Origin: Sporocytophaga sp.
GTDB taxonomy: Bacteria > Bacteroidota > Bacteroidia > Cytophagales > Cytophagaceae
DNA length: 64,000 bases
Direction: 5' to 3'
Assembly (NCBI GenBank): GCA_024707265.1
Contig: JANQAB010000003.1
Location: forward strand, 992,001-1,056,000
In this document: positions 48,891 to 61,767 of the stretch, piece by piece
Layout: every line of letters starts with the position of its first letter
How positions within the stretch are numbered: position 1 is the stretch's first letter
Translations under genes and position numbers: made by a program
Notes under the pieces: generated by a model
Seen by the model: only the letters and a program-made list of their open reading frames with translations
Databases searched by the model: none
What the model was told of the DNA's origin: nothing

Positions 48891-51800
48891 ATGAAAAAAG
48901 TTTTTTACGCATTGTTGTGTGTCCTTTTATTGTCCTTTAACATCGATACAAAAGCGGCAATCACTGTCACGTCACCTAACTCCGGAGGGTCGTATCTTGG
49001 CTGCACCGTTCAGGAGATTACATGGACAACTTCCTTCTCTGTCAGCAGAATAAACATTTATTATTCACTCGACGGAGGTAAACTATGGAAACCCATTGCC
49101 AGATCGATTAGCTATTATCCTCAAACCTACTCCTGGAATCTGCCTCAGGTTTCGTCCAATCAGTGCCTTATAAAAATTGAAGATTATTTTACCCCCACTG
49201 ATTCTGATATCAGCGATGTTCCCTTTTCAATTACAAGTACAACCAGTTCTTCACTCCAACTCATAAGCCCAATTGGTGGTGAAAAATGGGGAACAACAAG
49301 CGAACAATTGATCAAATGGAATAAAACAGGCTCCATATCAAAGGTCCGTATCAGATACTCCCCGGACAATGGTACATCCTGGTTTAATGTTGATACTTCA
49401 GCAGAAAACACAGGTACTTATCACTGGATATTACCTTATAATAATATAAGTTCTAAATACCTTATAAGAATCAGTGATTATACAAACAACTGTATTTTTT
49501 CAGAAAGCGATTCTACATTCTCTATTATAGAGCAGGCCAACTATACAATCACCAGACCCAATGGAGGAGAAATATTCTATACCAACGCATCAACCAAAAT
49601 ATTCTGGGACCGCAGCTCCAGCAGTCCTGCATTTGTATCCCTGCACTATTCCACAGATGCAGGAGCCACGTGGAAGAAAATTTCAACAGCAGAAGCCAAT
49701 TATGGTGTATTTGACTGGATCACTCCCAATACAGTATCAGACAACTGTCTGGTAAAAGTTTCCGGCTATCCTGACGGTGCCCCTGCTGATGTGAGCAATG
49801 CTGTATTTTCAATTGCCAATCCTTCTATCACAATTTTACAACCCGTCAGCGGGGAAGTCCTCACCGGATGCAGTAAAAAAAACATTAAGTGGATCAGCAA
49901 GGGAACATCTCCATATGTCAACATATATTACTCATCGGACAACGGCCACACCTGGAATCAGGCAGGATATTCTGTTTTAAATTTGGCTGGTAACAATTCT
50001 TTCGAATGGACGACACCCGAAATAAGCTCTGCTCAATATCTTGTTAAAATATCTGACTTTTATACACCGACGATTACAGCAACAAGTAACAACTTCAGTA
50101 TAACTAAAAATTCAGCTGCCAATATCAAACTAACGTCTCCCAATGGTGGAGATAGTCTCAAAACCGGCCAGCGAATTAATCTTACCTGGACAGGCAACGG
50201 ACTTTCAGACAACATAAACATCTCCTTTTCCGGAGATGAAGGTAGAAGCTGGACCACTGCCACAACAGTTCCAAATACCGGCTCGTACCTATGGACAGTC
50301 CCTCCTACAACCACATCAAAAGGACTCGTAAAAATAACTGACGCTCAGAATGAGTGCATTGTAGACATGAGCGATAATTACTTCAATGTTGTCCCTGCTC
50401 CCTTTTTCAGGATTGATTTTCCCAATACTTCAAAAGACACAATATATCCTTCTAAAGCCCAATATATACAATGGACAACTGGCAACTTTTCATCAAGCTA
50501 CGTCTATATTAGTTATTCCACAGACAGTGGTTCTACCTGGACCCAGATAAGCTCAACTATAAGTAACACTGGCATATATAGTTGGTACCCTCCCATTATT
50601 TACTCCACAAAATGTCTTATAAAAATAAGCAATGCCTTCAGTGGCGATAATAAAACAGAAGACATTTCCGATGAAACTTTTACTATAGGAAAACCATCGC
50701 TCACGATTACTTCTCCGGCTGGAGGTGAATCCTTTAGTGGCTGCGCTGCAAACAATATCGCCTGGACCAGTAAAGGAAGCTCGTCAAATGTAAACCTCTT
50801 TTATTCTCCTGACATGGGAATAAGCTGGAATCAGATTGGCACCAGTTCATTCCCAAATAAAGATGGCAATAACACTGCACAATGGACAGCTCCCGGCATC
50901 GCTGTTGAAAATTGCCTGCTAAAAATAAAGGATGTCGCAAACCCTGCAAATGAGGATATAAGCGATAAGGCGTTTTCAATAGTCAAAACGGACACCTCAT
51001 ATATAAAAATCACTTATCCTAATGAAGGCGAACCGCTTGGGACCTCCACATCTGAAAACATCACATGGACAACGTCAAAAAATATTAATTATGTAAGTTT
51101 AAAATATTCAATTGACGGAGGCAATACATGGACAACTTTGTCTTCATATTTACCAAATACAGGAAGTTATAAATGGCAGGTACCGAACACGCCTTCTCAG
51201 AATTGTATCTTCAGTATAACCAATTATTCAAACACTTGCACTACTGACATTACAGACAAGCCATTTTCAATAGTAAAAGTACCATCTATAACTGTTGGCT
51301 CCCTTATGGACAGACAGACGTTCAGATCAGGTAATAATTTTACTTTATACTGGAGCTCAGAAAATATTGACTCTTCGTTTGTAAAACTAGAATACTCATT
51401 AGATTCTGCAAAAACATGGAAGCTAATTGATGTCATTAAAGGCAAAAACATCTACTCCTGGAAAATTCCTGCAGAACCGTCAACTAAAGTCTTCATAAAA
51501 GCAAGCCTTGCTTCTAATCCGGACATCTACGATATTAATGATGCTGCATTTACTATTCTCAAATCAGGAATTAAAATTACCTCACCTATGGGTGGAGAAA
51601 CATTAACAGGATGTACACCCCAGACTATAAAATGGGATGGCCCTTCACAGGGAGGATATGTAAAAATTGAATACTCCATTGATGGTGGTAACAACTGGGT
51701 TACTATAAATTCCAGTACCTCTTCATCTGCTTCGGAAAATTCATATCAATGGACAGTTCCCGGAATTCAGTCAAATCAATTCAGAATAAAACTAACAGAT

Positions 51801-54800
51801 ACATACTATTCTTTAAAAGACAGTAGCGACAACTTTTCAGTTGACTACACCGGCAATGCCTTAACAATAACCAGTCCTACAGACAATGAAGTTCTTAATA
51901 CTGGTAGCCTTAAAAAAATTACCTGGACAACCAAAGGAACCGTTGACAATGTAACGCTACAATACTATACTACCAGCGATTTTTATTGGACAACAATTGC
52001 AAGAGGAATTCCCAATACAGGTTCCTATTTGTGGACCGTCCCAAGTTATGCCGCTAATAATTACAGACTTGCAATCAATGACAATGCACAACCTTGTATT
52101 GTCGATTATAGCAACAATAACTTTTCCATAAAAGAAAACCCTTTTATTAACGTAAGCTGGGATGAAAACTCCCGTAGTGTAAAGTGGTACAGCAATAAAC
52201 TTGACAGCAAAGCGCTTGTAAATATTGAATTTTCATCAGACTCGATGAAAACATGGACCGAAGTAGCAACCAATGAAGTAAATGATGGCACTTACGCCTT
52301 CTCTTCTCCAAATACCAATTTGACCAACTGCTTCTTCAGAGTAAGTGAAGCCGGTAATCCTGCATTATCCGGGATAAACTTCACTCCGCTCTCTTTAGTC
52401 AAACACACAACACTAACGTTTCCTGCAGGAGGTGAAACAGTTACGGGATGTGTCTCAAGATCTATTTCCTGGACAAGCAAAGGCGTTAATGAATATTCCA
52501 TCCTCTTCTCCTCAGACAATGGAGCTACATGGAAAACTCTTTCTCAAGGTATAATAAGCTATACTGGAAATAACTCCAGAAGCTGGAATCCGGAAGGAAT
52601 AAACTCCACACAATGTCTGATCAAACTCCAGAGTAAAACCAATCCAGCAACTACTGAAATCTCATCTCCATTCACAATCCAGTATACAGGAGGCACTTTA
52701 AAACTGCTGGCACCGAACGGAGGAGAAAATTTTGGCACCTCAAGTCAGCAGGAAGTGAAGTGGAATACTACCGGTAGTGTACCCTCTGTTTATGTATCGT
52801 ACTCCTATGATGCAGGCCTTACCTGGTTTTATGCCAATGATTTTTCAATGAACAATACCGGAAAATATAAGTGGACTATACCAAACAAAGCTTCATCAGA
52901 CTATCTCCTTAAAGTTACAGACAACACAGGTTGCATATCCGACATTAGTGATGCCAGCTTCCGTGTGACAGAAACGGCTAATATCAGCATTACCTTTCCA
53001 AGGGCAGGGGATTCTTTTTAATTCTCTTTCAAACACCCCTATCAATTGGAAATCCTTTGGTCTTTCAGAATTCGTATCAATAGATTTCTCCCTTGACTCA
53101 GGCAAAACATGGTCTGTTATTTCAGCAAAGGAACCCAATACAGGAAGCTACTCCTGGAAAACTCCTGATATAGGATCAGAAAAAGCAAAGATTAGGGTCA
53201 GAGATTTTATTACCCCTTCTTTGACCGCATTATCTGATAGTGTATTTACTATCATACGACAATTTATAACAATCACTTCGCCCAATGGGGGCGAATCGCT
53301 TAACAGTTGTACAGTAAGTCAAATTAAGTGGACCAACCTGGGGCCTTATTACCATAACCTGTTTTATTCATCGGATGCAGGTATCACCTGGAACTCCATT
53401 GCTACCTCTGTGTATGGAAATTCCTATAATTGGACTGTACCAACTATAAATTCACCACAATGTCTTATTAAAATTACCAGTACCAATGAGCCAGACTTAT
53501 TTGATATTTCAGATAGCCCATTTATAATCAGCAATCCGGAATCTCCTGGCTTAACTCTTGTTACTCCTAATGGTGGCGAGGTTTATAAGGCTGGGGTAGA
53601 TAAAACTATTTTCTGGACAACTGCTGGAAGCATAAGCTATGTTAGCCTAAAATATTCAACCGATGGAGGCACAACATGGAAAGTTATTAACAGCAGCGCA
53701 TCAAACACAGGCAGATACTCGTGGTATCCTCCTGCTGTAAGTTCATCTGAATATAAAATTTCGGTTTCAGATGCATATAACTCATGTGTCACAGATGTAA
53801 GTGAAGCGCCCTTTACCGTACAAATATTTCCATCTTTAACAGTGTCATCCCCCAAAACAGGAGACACTTTATATAGTTACGCCTCGTTCAAAGCCACAAT
53901 AGGAAGATCTTCTGATATTCCTAACTATATCGTGGAACTTTCAACTGACTCGTTAAGAACATGGAAAAGAATCTCCTCCGCATATTTTGACGTGAATGAA
54001 TACTACAAAGTACCGGACGTTGTCTCTCATAATTGCTTTATCAGAGCTAGTTATGGCAATACTTACGGCATCAGCTCCAGATTCAGCATCGTGAAACCTC
54101 TGCTTACTTTAACAGCACCTGTCGGAAATGAAAACTGGCTGGGATGTACCAGTCAGACTGTCAGCTGGACCAGCAAAGGCTATTCAGGATATGTCAATTT
54201 ATTATATTCAACAGACAATGGTAACTCCTGGAAAACCATTGCGTCCGATTTATCAACAGAGACCGGCAAAAAGACTTATCAATGGACTATTCCAGGTGTT
54301 ATTTCAAAGTCCTGCCGTGTCAAAGTTGTAAGCACGACAGCTAACCTTTCTTCTGAAAACGCCACTCCATTTACAATCAATAATGGTTTGAAATCTTTTG
54401 AAGTTCTAAGTCCAATAGGAGGAGAAAACTGGCCAACGGGATCAACCAAAACAATACTATGGGAAAACACTGGCAACATTGCAAATGTTGACCTGAGATA
54501 TTCCACTGACGGAGGCACTAGCTGGAATCTCATTGCCTATAATATTAAAAACTCAGGCTCCTATAACTGGACACTACCTGCAACAGTAAGCAGCAATGCA
54601 CTTGTGAAAATAATTGACAACAGTAATCCCTGCGTATATGACCAAAGTAACTTTGCTTTTAACATCAATTCTGCACTTACTTTAATATATCCTAACGGAG
54701 GTGAAAAACTGAACGGATGTACAACAGCTACAATAACATGGTCCAGTCTCGGCATCTCAAATTACACAAGTCTTTTCTACTCAACTGACGGAGGCTCAAC

Positions 54801-57800
54801 ATGGAACCTTATTACAAGTGCTGTTCCGACAACCACAGGCAACAATACTTACTCATGGAATGTTGCAGGCAATATATCTTCCAATTGTCTTGTAAAAGCA
54901 ACTGATTATTATAACAAAACTATTTCAGATATCAGCAATGCTAAGTTTTCCATAGAAAGTACAGGTGCATCCACTATTACAATTACCAGTCCAAATGGTG
55001 GAGAAAGCTGGGGAACAGGGAAACAAAAGCTTATTACCTGGACGGGAGTGAATGTCAGTGACAAAGTCAACATTAGCTATTCAACAGACGCAGGAGCAAC
55101 CTGGTATAACCTCGGCAATGGAATCGCTAACACAGGCTCATATGACTGGAGACTGCCAGGTGATGTTACTTCAAAATACATTGTCAGAGTCACTGATTAT
55201 GCAAACAGTTGCATATCCGACCAAAGCGATGCAGTATTCAATGTAATACCAATGCCATTCATCACCATTAACTCACTGAATACGTACGAGAAAATATATT
55301 CCAAAACCTATAAAACCTTATACTGGTCAAGTGGAAATCTTAAGTCAATCAATCTGACTCTTGAATATTCTGTTGACAGCATGAAAACATGGAAACTCAT
55401 TACAGGAGGATATAACTTCAGAGGTGAATTTGACTGGCAAGTACCAAATGAAAAATCTGACAAATGCTTTATCAGAATTTACGATACGAATGATCCTTCA
55501 ACATTCGACATAAACAATACAGCGTTCTCTATTTCCAATCCAAACATTACATTGACCTCTCCGAATGGCGGAGAAAACTGGGCATCCTGCTCTGAGCAGA
55601 GAATTGAATGGACAAGCGAACAGGCCTCTAACAAAGTAACTATAAGTCACTCCACAGACAATGGAGTAAGCTGGAGCACAATAGCGAGTGGCATCAACAA
55701 TTACACTTATAATTCTTACACATGGAAAGTCCCCTCCACTGCTTCAGGACAAAATAAGATCAGAGTGCAGGACTATTCCAATTCCTCACTGAACGATATT
55801 TCAGAGCAGGCATTCAGTATCAGTAACAATGTTGCTGCCATTACCCTTACAAGTCCTAACGGAGGGGAAGTACTTAAAGGCAATACCCAGAAAAATATTA
55901 CCTGGACGAACACCGGTACTATCAGTACGGTAAGAATCAGTTATTCCGTTAACAATGGAACTTCCTGGAACACCATTACCAATAGTGTGCCTAATAATGG
56001 CTCCTATAACTGGACTGTTCCCAATAATATATCTTCTACACAGGCCATGATTCAGGTAAGTGATAACGGAGGATGTGCTACAGATCAAAGCAATGCTACT
56101 TTCTCTATTGAAGCAATCCCACTTATTACTCTTACCAACCCTAATGGAGGGCAAATTCTCGGAATCGGGACTACAACCTATATTGTGTGGAACCTGATCA
56201 ATGCTCCTATGCAGACCGTTAATGTCGATTATTCAACAGACAATGGACTAACCTGGACACGTATTGCCACACAGCAGCCTTCTAACATGGAATATCTATG
56301 GATGATACCCAATACTCCTTCCAATCTATGCCGAATAAGAGTTACAGCAGCCTCCGATCCTACTTTGACAGCAATGAGTAGTGGCACGTTCACAATAGCT
56401 CCTCCGGAATTAAGATTACTGTCGCATAATGGAGGTGAAATTCTTTCTTCCTGTGCATCATCTACGGTTACCTGGATTAATACATGGTACAATGCTGTTG
56501 TTTTATATTTCTCCAGCGACAATGGAAAATCCTGGTCAAGGATCACTACCCGGGACAGACTAAGCGGAATACATTCATATACCTGGACTGTCCCTCCTAT
56601 CAACTCCGACAAATGCCTGTTTAAAATTACAGCAGAAGGCGATACGACAACGTATGATATCAGCAACAGTACCTTTACCGTCACCAACAATTATGTACCT
56701 ACCATTAAAATTACAAGCCCTGACGGTGGGGAAAGCTGGGCTAGCGGCAGCCAAAAAACAATAACATGGACCAGCGACGCTTCAGTAAAGTCCGTTAGCA
56801 TAAGATATTCTTCTGACAATGCAGCAACCTGGACATACATCACCAGAGGCATCGCCAATACAGGCTCCTACAGCTGGACATTGCCGTCAAAAGTATCTTC
56901 ATCAAAAACATTGGTACAAGTATCAGACATTGACAATATCTGTAATTCAGATGTAAGCAATGGTTCATTCAATATAACAGGCACAGGTTCTTTGAGCCTG
57001 ATCTCTCCAAACGGAGGAGAAAAGATAGTTGCCGGCAGCCAGACAACAATAACCTGGGATGCAGCATTTTTAACCGGAAAAATAAAACTTGAATATTCAC
57101 TTAACTCAGGGACCTCATGGACACTGATATCTGATACCATTACCAACACTGGAATCTTTAACTGGCAGGCACCATCCTCAGAGTCTTCGTCCAGCCTTGT
57201 CAGAATCAGTGATGCTGCAAATGCTTCTATTTCTGATATCAGCAACGCAGCCTTTACTATTGAATATTCAAAAATAAGAATATCAAGGCCAAATGGAGGT
57301 GAAAGCTGGTATGGAAATACTGTTAAGTCGATATTCTGGACTTCTACGAATATGGGTTCTTCTTTTTGTAAAAATCGAATACTCGATAGATTCAGCAAGG
57401 ACATGGAAAGTTATAACTGAGAAAGAAGCTAATGACGGAGCATATTCATGGACATTGCCCAATTCAGGTTCGGTAAACTGCTATGTAAAGGTTAGTGATT
57501 TCAATAATCCTGCAATATATGATATGAACGATACTGTTTTCACCATGATAAGGCCGGCATTTACCATCCTTTATCCGAATGGAGGAGAGACATTAAAGTC
57601 ATGTACATATACCACTGTTACCTGGGCAGGAAACAATAAAGGAAATCTATACTATTCAACTGACGGAGGAACAACCTGGACAAGCTTCCCGGGTGGCTTA
57701 ATAGGAAACTACAGCTCAAGCTGGATGGTACCTGATATCAGTTCTACGAAATGTCTTGTAAAAATTGTAGATCCGAATGATGCTACCCAATTTGATATTA

Positions 57801-60800
57801 GCGACGCTGTATTTACAATCGACAATACCAGACCTACTATAAAACTTACGTCCCCTAATGGAGGAGAAACCTGGGGTACCGGCGAAAGCCACAACATCAC
57901 CTGGACTGCACCTGAAGAAGTAAAGTTTGTGAAACTGGAAGTTTCTATTAAAAATAGTACTTACGGAGACCTTTTTCATAGTGAACAGATAGCCAATACA
58001 GGTTCAAAAGCCTGGACGGTTTATAATAATCCGGGAACTGCCAAAATAAGAATCAGTGACAAAGGCAGCTGCGCTGCAGATGAGAGCGATGCTTCTTTTA
58101 CAATTAAAGCCACTCCTTTCATTTCAGTAAAAAGTCCGGATGATGTACATCAATGGACTGCGGGAACATATCATGAAATAGAATGGAACAGCGGAAATCT
58201 TACCAACGGAAGGGTGAATGTTCATTATTCAACAGACGGTGGAAGATCTTGGACACTTATAGAATCTGATTATCCCGGATCTACTATCTATTGGAAAGTT
58301 CCTTATACATATACTGATAATTGTGTAATCAGAGTTGCAGATGCCGGAAATCCTTCAATATACGCGACATCTCAATATATATTCAAGATTGTCAAGCCGA
58401 CTTTTTCATATATAAGTTTTAGCAATGGAAAAGAATTAAGCGCTTGTATGAGAACCAATATATACTGGACCTCCCCTAGCAATGCTGTAAACATATATTA
58501 TTCTGCTGACAGCGGAGCTACATGGAAAAACATCGTTAAAAATGTTAGTCCAAATCAATATCAATGGACTGTACCTCAGGAAAATTCAACTAAATGCTTT
58601 GTAAAGATTACCGATTCAGGAGACGAAAGCGCTTTTGGCATTGGAGATGTAATGTTCAGCATTAACAATCCTCTTCGTTCTCTGAAATTAAACACAGCAT
58701 TTAATGACATACAGACCGGTAGCCTAAGGACAATCAGCTGGGAAAGTACAGGTAATGTTTACAATGCTTTACTTGAATATTCTATAGATGGAGGAACGAA
58801 CTGGAAACTCATTGAAGATATCTGGTCATACGGACCATATAAATGGAGAGTACCAAATGATCCGTCTATCAATGCACTCTTCCGCATATCAGACAAAGCA
58901 AGCTGCGCTGTAGCGCAAAGCAGTCCATTTAAAATTGAAGCAGTGCCTTATATTTATGTTACCCAACCTGAAGGTAAGGAAAACTGGGACCCAGGAACTA
59001 CGCAATACCTGTCCTGGTCTACAGGAAACCTTGCCAATCAGGCAGTAAACCTGTATTACTCTGCTGACTCAGCAAAAACCTGGACTAAATTCGGCTCTAC
59101 AACTGAAAACTATTTTGCCTGGACTGTACCTTACATTTCATCCGCAAAAGTGTTTATCAAAGTAAGTTCTGCTTCCAATGCATTGGTATACGGCATGAAT
59201 GAAAGTCCTTTAACCATTTCAAAACCGGAGATTACTGTTAAATTCCCTAACGGAGGAGAAAAACTGACTGCATGTGTGAATACCAATATAAGATGGGAAT
59301 CCCAGGGCTCAAGCTCTGTATATATTTATTATTCAACAGACAATGGATTGACATGGACCAGAATTTTTGCAAATCCTACCTACAATAACAATTATGCCTC
59401 CTGGCCATTACCAGAATTGAGTTCTTCAAAAGTTCTTATAAAAGTTGAAGATTCAAAAGATCCGTTGATCTATGACGTGAGTGATGCAGTATTTGAAATT
59501 CAGAATGTGAACACTTCTTCAAAGCTGAAGCTTACCAGTCCTAATGGAGGGGAAGTATGGGATACTTATAGTGAGCATGAAATAAAGTGGACCACTACAG
59601 GAACAGTCAAAAATGTAAACCTGATGTACTCTACCTACGGAGGCCTTGACTGGCAATTCATAACATCCATACCCAACACCGGCTCATATACCTGGCAAGT
59701 GCCCAATACAGCAACCCTGTCAGGTGTATTTAAGATTATGGATGCATCAAGTTGTGTAAGTGATGTAAGTGACAGTCATTTCGATATCAAGATTGTACCC
59801 TCTATCCTGATCGGATATCCTAAAGCAGGTGATGATCTGACACAATCTTCAGAAGTGTATGTCTCAGGAAGAGCAGCCAATCTTACCTCTGATTATGTCA
59901 AATTAGAATACTCTATAGACAATGGAGTATCATGGGTATTCATAACAGAAAATGCGAAAAGAGATTATAATGCATTTTATTACCAATGGAAAGTACCACA
60001 AATTACCTCTACTAATGTCCTGTTGAGAGCAAGTGATCCACTCGATCCGAAAGTTTATCACATCAGTGAAATTTTCAAAATTTCTCCGGCAAGTACTGTA
60101 TGGCCCGGAGACATTGATAATAACGGAGTAGCGGATGTTTATGATATGCTTCCTATCGGTCTGAACTTTGGAGAAACCGGTATTCCAAGATCTTCTATCT
60201 CAACTGAATGGAAAGCTTTTGATGCACTGAACTGGAATAAAATTCAAAGCAATGGCCTTGATATGAAGTTCAGTGATTGCGACGGCAACGGGGTTGTATA
60301 CTTCCAGGATACATTGGCTATTATGAGAAACTACGGACTGACTCATCCGAAAACCAGTAACCTCAGAGTAGCAGCAGATGCTGACCTATTCCTGATATTT
60401 ACACAGCCACCAGTACCAGGAGAAATCATAGAGGCTGAGATCTGGACTGGTAAGAGTTCTGCCCCCGTAAACAGCCTTTATGGAATTGCATTCAATTTAG
60501 AATTCAATGCGGATGCAGTGGAACCCAATTCAGCCTCCCTATCATTCAGAGATAACTGGTTGGGCGCTGTAGGTACACAAACGATTGGAGTCTACAAAGC
60601 TTTTGAATCTATCGGAAGAATTGACGGGTCTCTTATACGGTTTGACAAAACATCTAAAACCGGTTATGGAAAAATTGCAGACCTGAAAATGAGACTGAAG
60701 CCAAGTGCACAATATTTGTCCATAGGTTTTACTGCAAACAAAGCTGTTAATGCCAGCGGTACACCAATTATTTTGTCTCCAAAGTCTGAGAGCGTAGTGA

Positions 60801-61066
60801 TGATTACGACTTCCACTCATAGCAAAGCAACCACGCTTCAGGCTGAAGTATTCCCTAATCCGACAAGTGGTGAGGTGTATATAAAAACTGCACTGGAAGG
60901 AAAGATAGATATTACTATTACCAATACCCTTGGAGAAGTTGTATACAAAAAAACATGTGAGGAAAATAACCTTCAATTAAGCCTGAAGCCCTTGCCAGGT
61001 GGTGCTTACTTTGTGAAGATTGATCATGAAAGCGGAACAACAATCAAAAAGCTGATTCTGCAATAA
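48891..61066 (+). CDS. Giant T9SS-secreted repeat protein, ~4,057 aa (two one-base frame breaks)
   Basis: Three overlapping frames join by removing one T from T5 at 53015-53019 and one T from T5 at 57363-57367; repeat spacing is then continuous and the length is exact. The start at 48891 gives the signal peptide MKKVFYALLCVLLLSFN. About 39 repeats of roughly 95 aa follow, of the Ser/Thr-rich (Kre9/KNH-like) type: SPNGGExWxxG ... WTxxG ... VxIxYSxDxGxTW ... NTGSYxWxVP ... CLVKIxD ... DxSDxxFxI. Then come a dockerin/EF-hand-like segment (GDIDNNGVADVYDMLP; DCDGNGVVYFQD), a cohesin-like domain (about 60370-60800) and a T9SS sorting domain (VFPNPTSGEVYIKTAL to KKLILQ). It is probably a surface adhesin or polymer-binding filament. 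Confidence 0.9.
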
Positions 61067-61088
61067 AGGAACAGCCGTTCATTAATTC

Positions 61089-61120
61089 AGAAGCTGCCCA
61101 AAAAAGGGCAGCTTCTTTTG
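61089..61120 (+). terminator. Rho-independent terminator of the giant gene
   Basis: AGAAGCTGCCC pairs with GGGCAGCTTCT around an A6 loop, then TTTGTTT. It is 23 bp after the giant gene's stop codon. Confidence 0.92.
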
Positions 61121-61287
61121 TTTAAATAATGTGACAATGTGTAAGTAATAACAAATACCAATCTCAGTTGATTATTAAAAAAAATACAGCAGTACTTCAA
61201 AGCAATTCCAATCAAATCAAAAGAACTTTACCAGATGTACAAAAGTTGCAGCTATACATAAGAACGAATTCTATATGGTCATTGTGA

Positions 61288-61707
61288 TTATAAATCAATT
61301 ATCTTATTCTTAAAATCATTCAACTGCTCAATTAAATCATCTAAGAGATTATCGTCATTATTATGCAAAATAGAATCATACCACTTATTGACCAGGCCGA
61401 ACACCACTATCCATAAATCTTTCTCCCCCTTCCAAAATTCAGGTCCCATCTTCAATATATTTAAAAATAATGCTCCGGGGTATATATCATCATCAGGTAA
61501 AATATTGCTTTCAAGCTTTTTCAAAGCAATTCTGACAACATAATTCCTTCCAATATTTTGTCCGATTAATGTTGTCATCTGCTAAGAACTTAAATCTTTC
61601 AACCTGATTTTTCTATACTCATGACATCTGCGGACTAATCCTGTAGGAAAATTATAATCCTGCCAATAATCATTTTCCAGTTGTTCTATGCTTTTATCCC
61701 AAATCAT
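61288..61707 (-). pseudogene. CdiI-like contact-dependent-inhibition immunity gene with in-frame amber codon
   Basis: From ATG at 61707 the frame reads MIWDKSIEQLENDYW, LVRRCHEYRKIRLKDLSS, then TAG (61582-61584), and carries on in the same frame as QMTTLIGQNIGRNYVVRIAL to KNKIIDL. Start, stop and tail are colinear with the CDI immunity family, whose members read KSIEELE...LVRTCHRLRKKPL and MIGQNIGL...LAL. The TAG sits where a Glu is usual. So a single base change (GAG to TAG) is the likely lesion and no frameshift is involved. A 96-codon remnant could restart at the ATG at 61578. No CdiA-type toxin lies beside it. Confidence 0.7.
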
Positions 61708-61733
61708 TGATAGTGTTATATCTAAAAGCCCTT

Positions 61734-61767
61734 CACCATGTAGTTTTAATCACCATGTAGTTTTAAT
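61734..61767. repeat. 17 bp tandem duplication
   Basis: CACCATGTAGTTTTAAT occurs twice in a row. It lies between the CdiI-like relic and the end of the gene at 61763 and overlaps that gene's last bases; the second copy includes its stop codon. Confidence 0.85.

Noticed and set aside
53221-57420. The giant locus as three separate genes
   Set aside because: The second and third frames have no signal peptide, their starts fall inside repeats, and repeat order continues across both breaks once one T is dropped.
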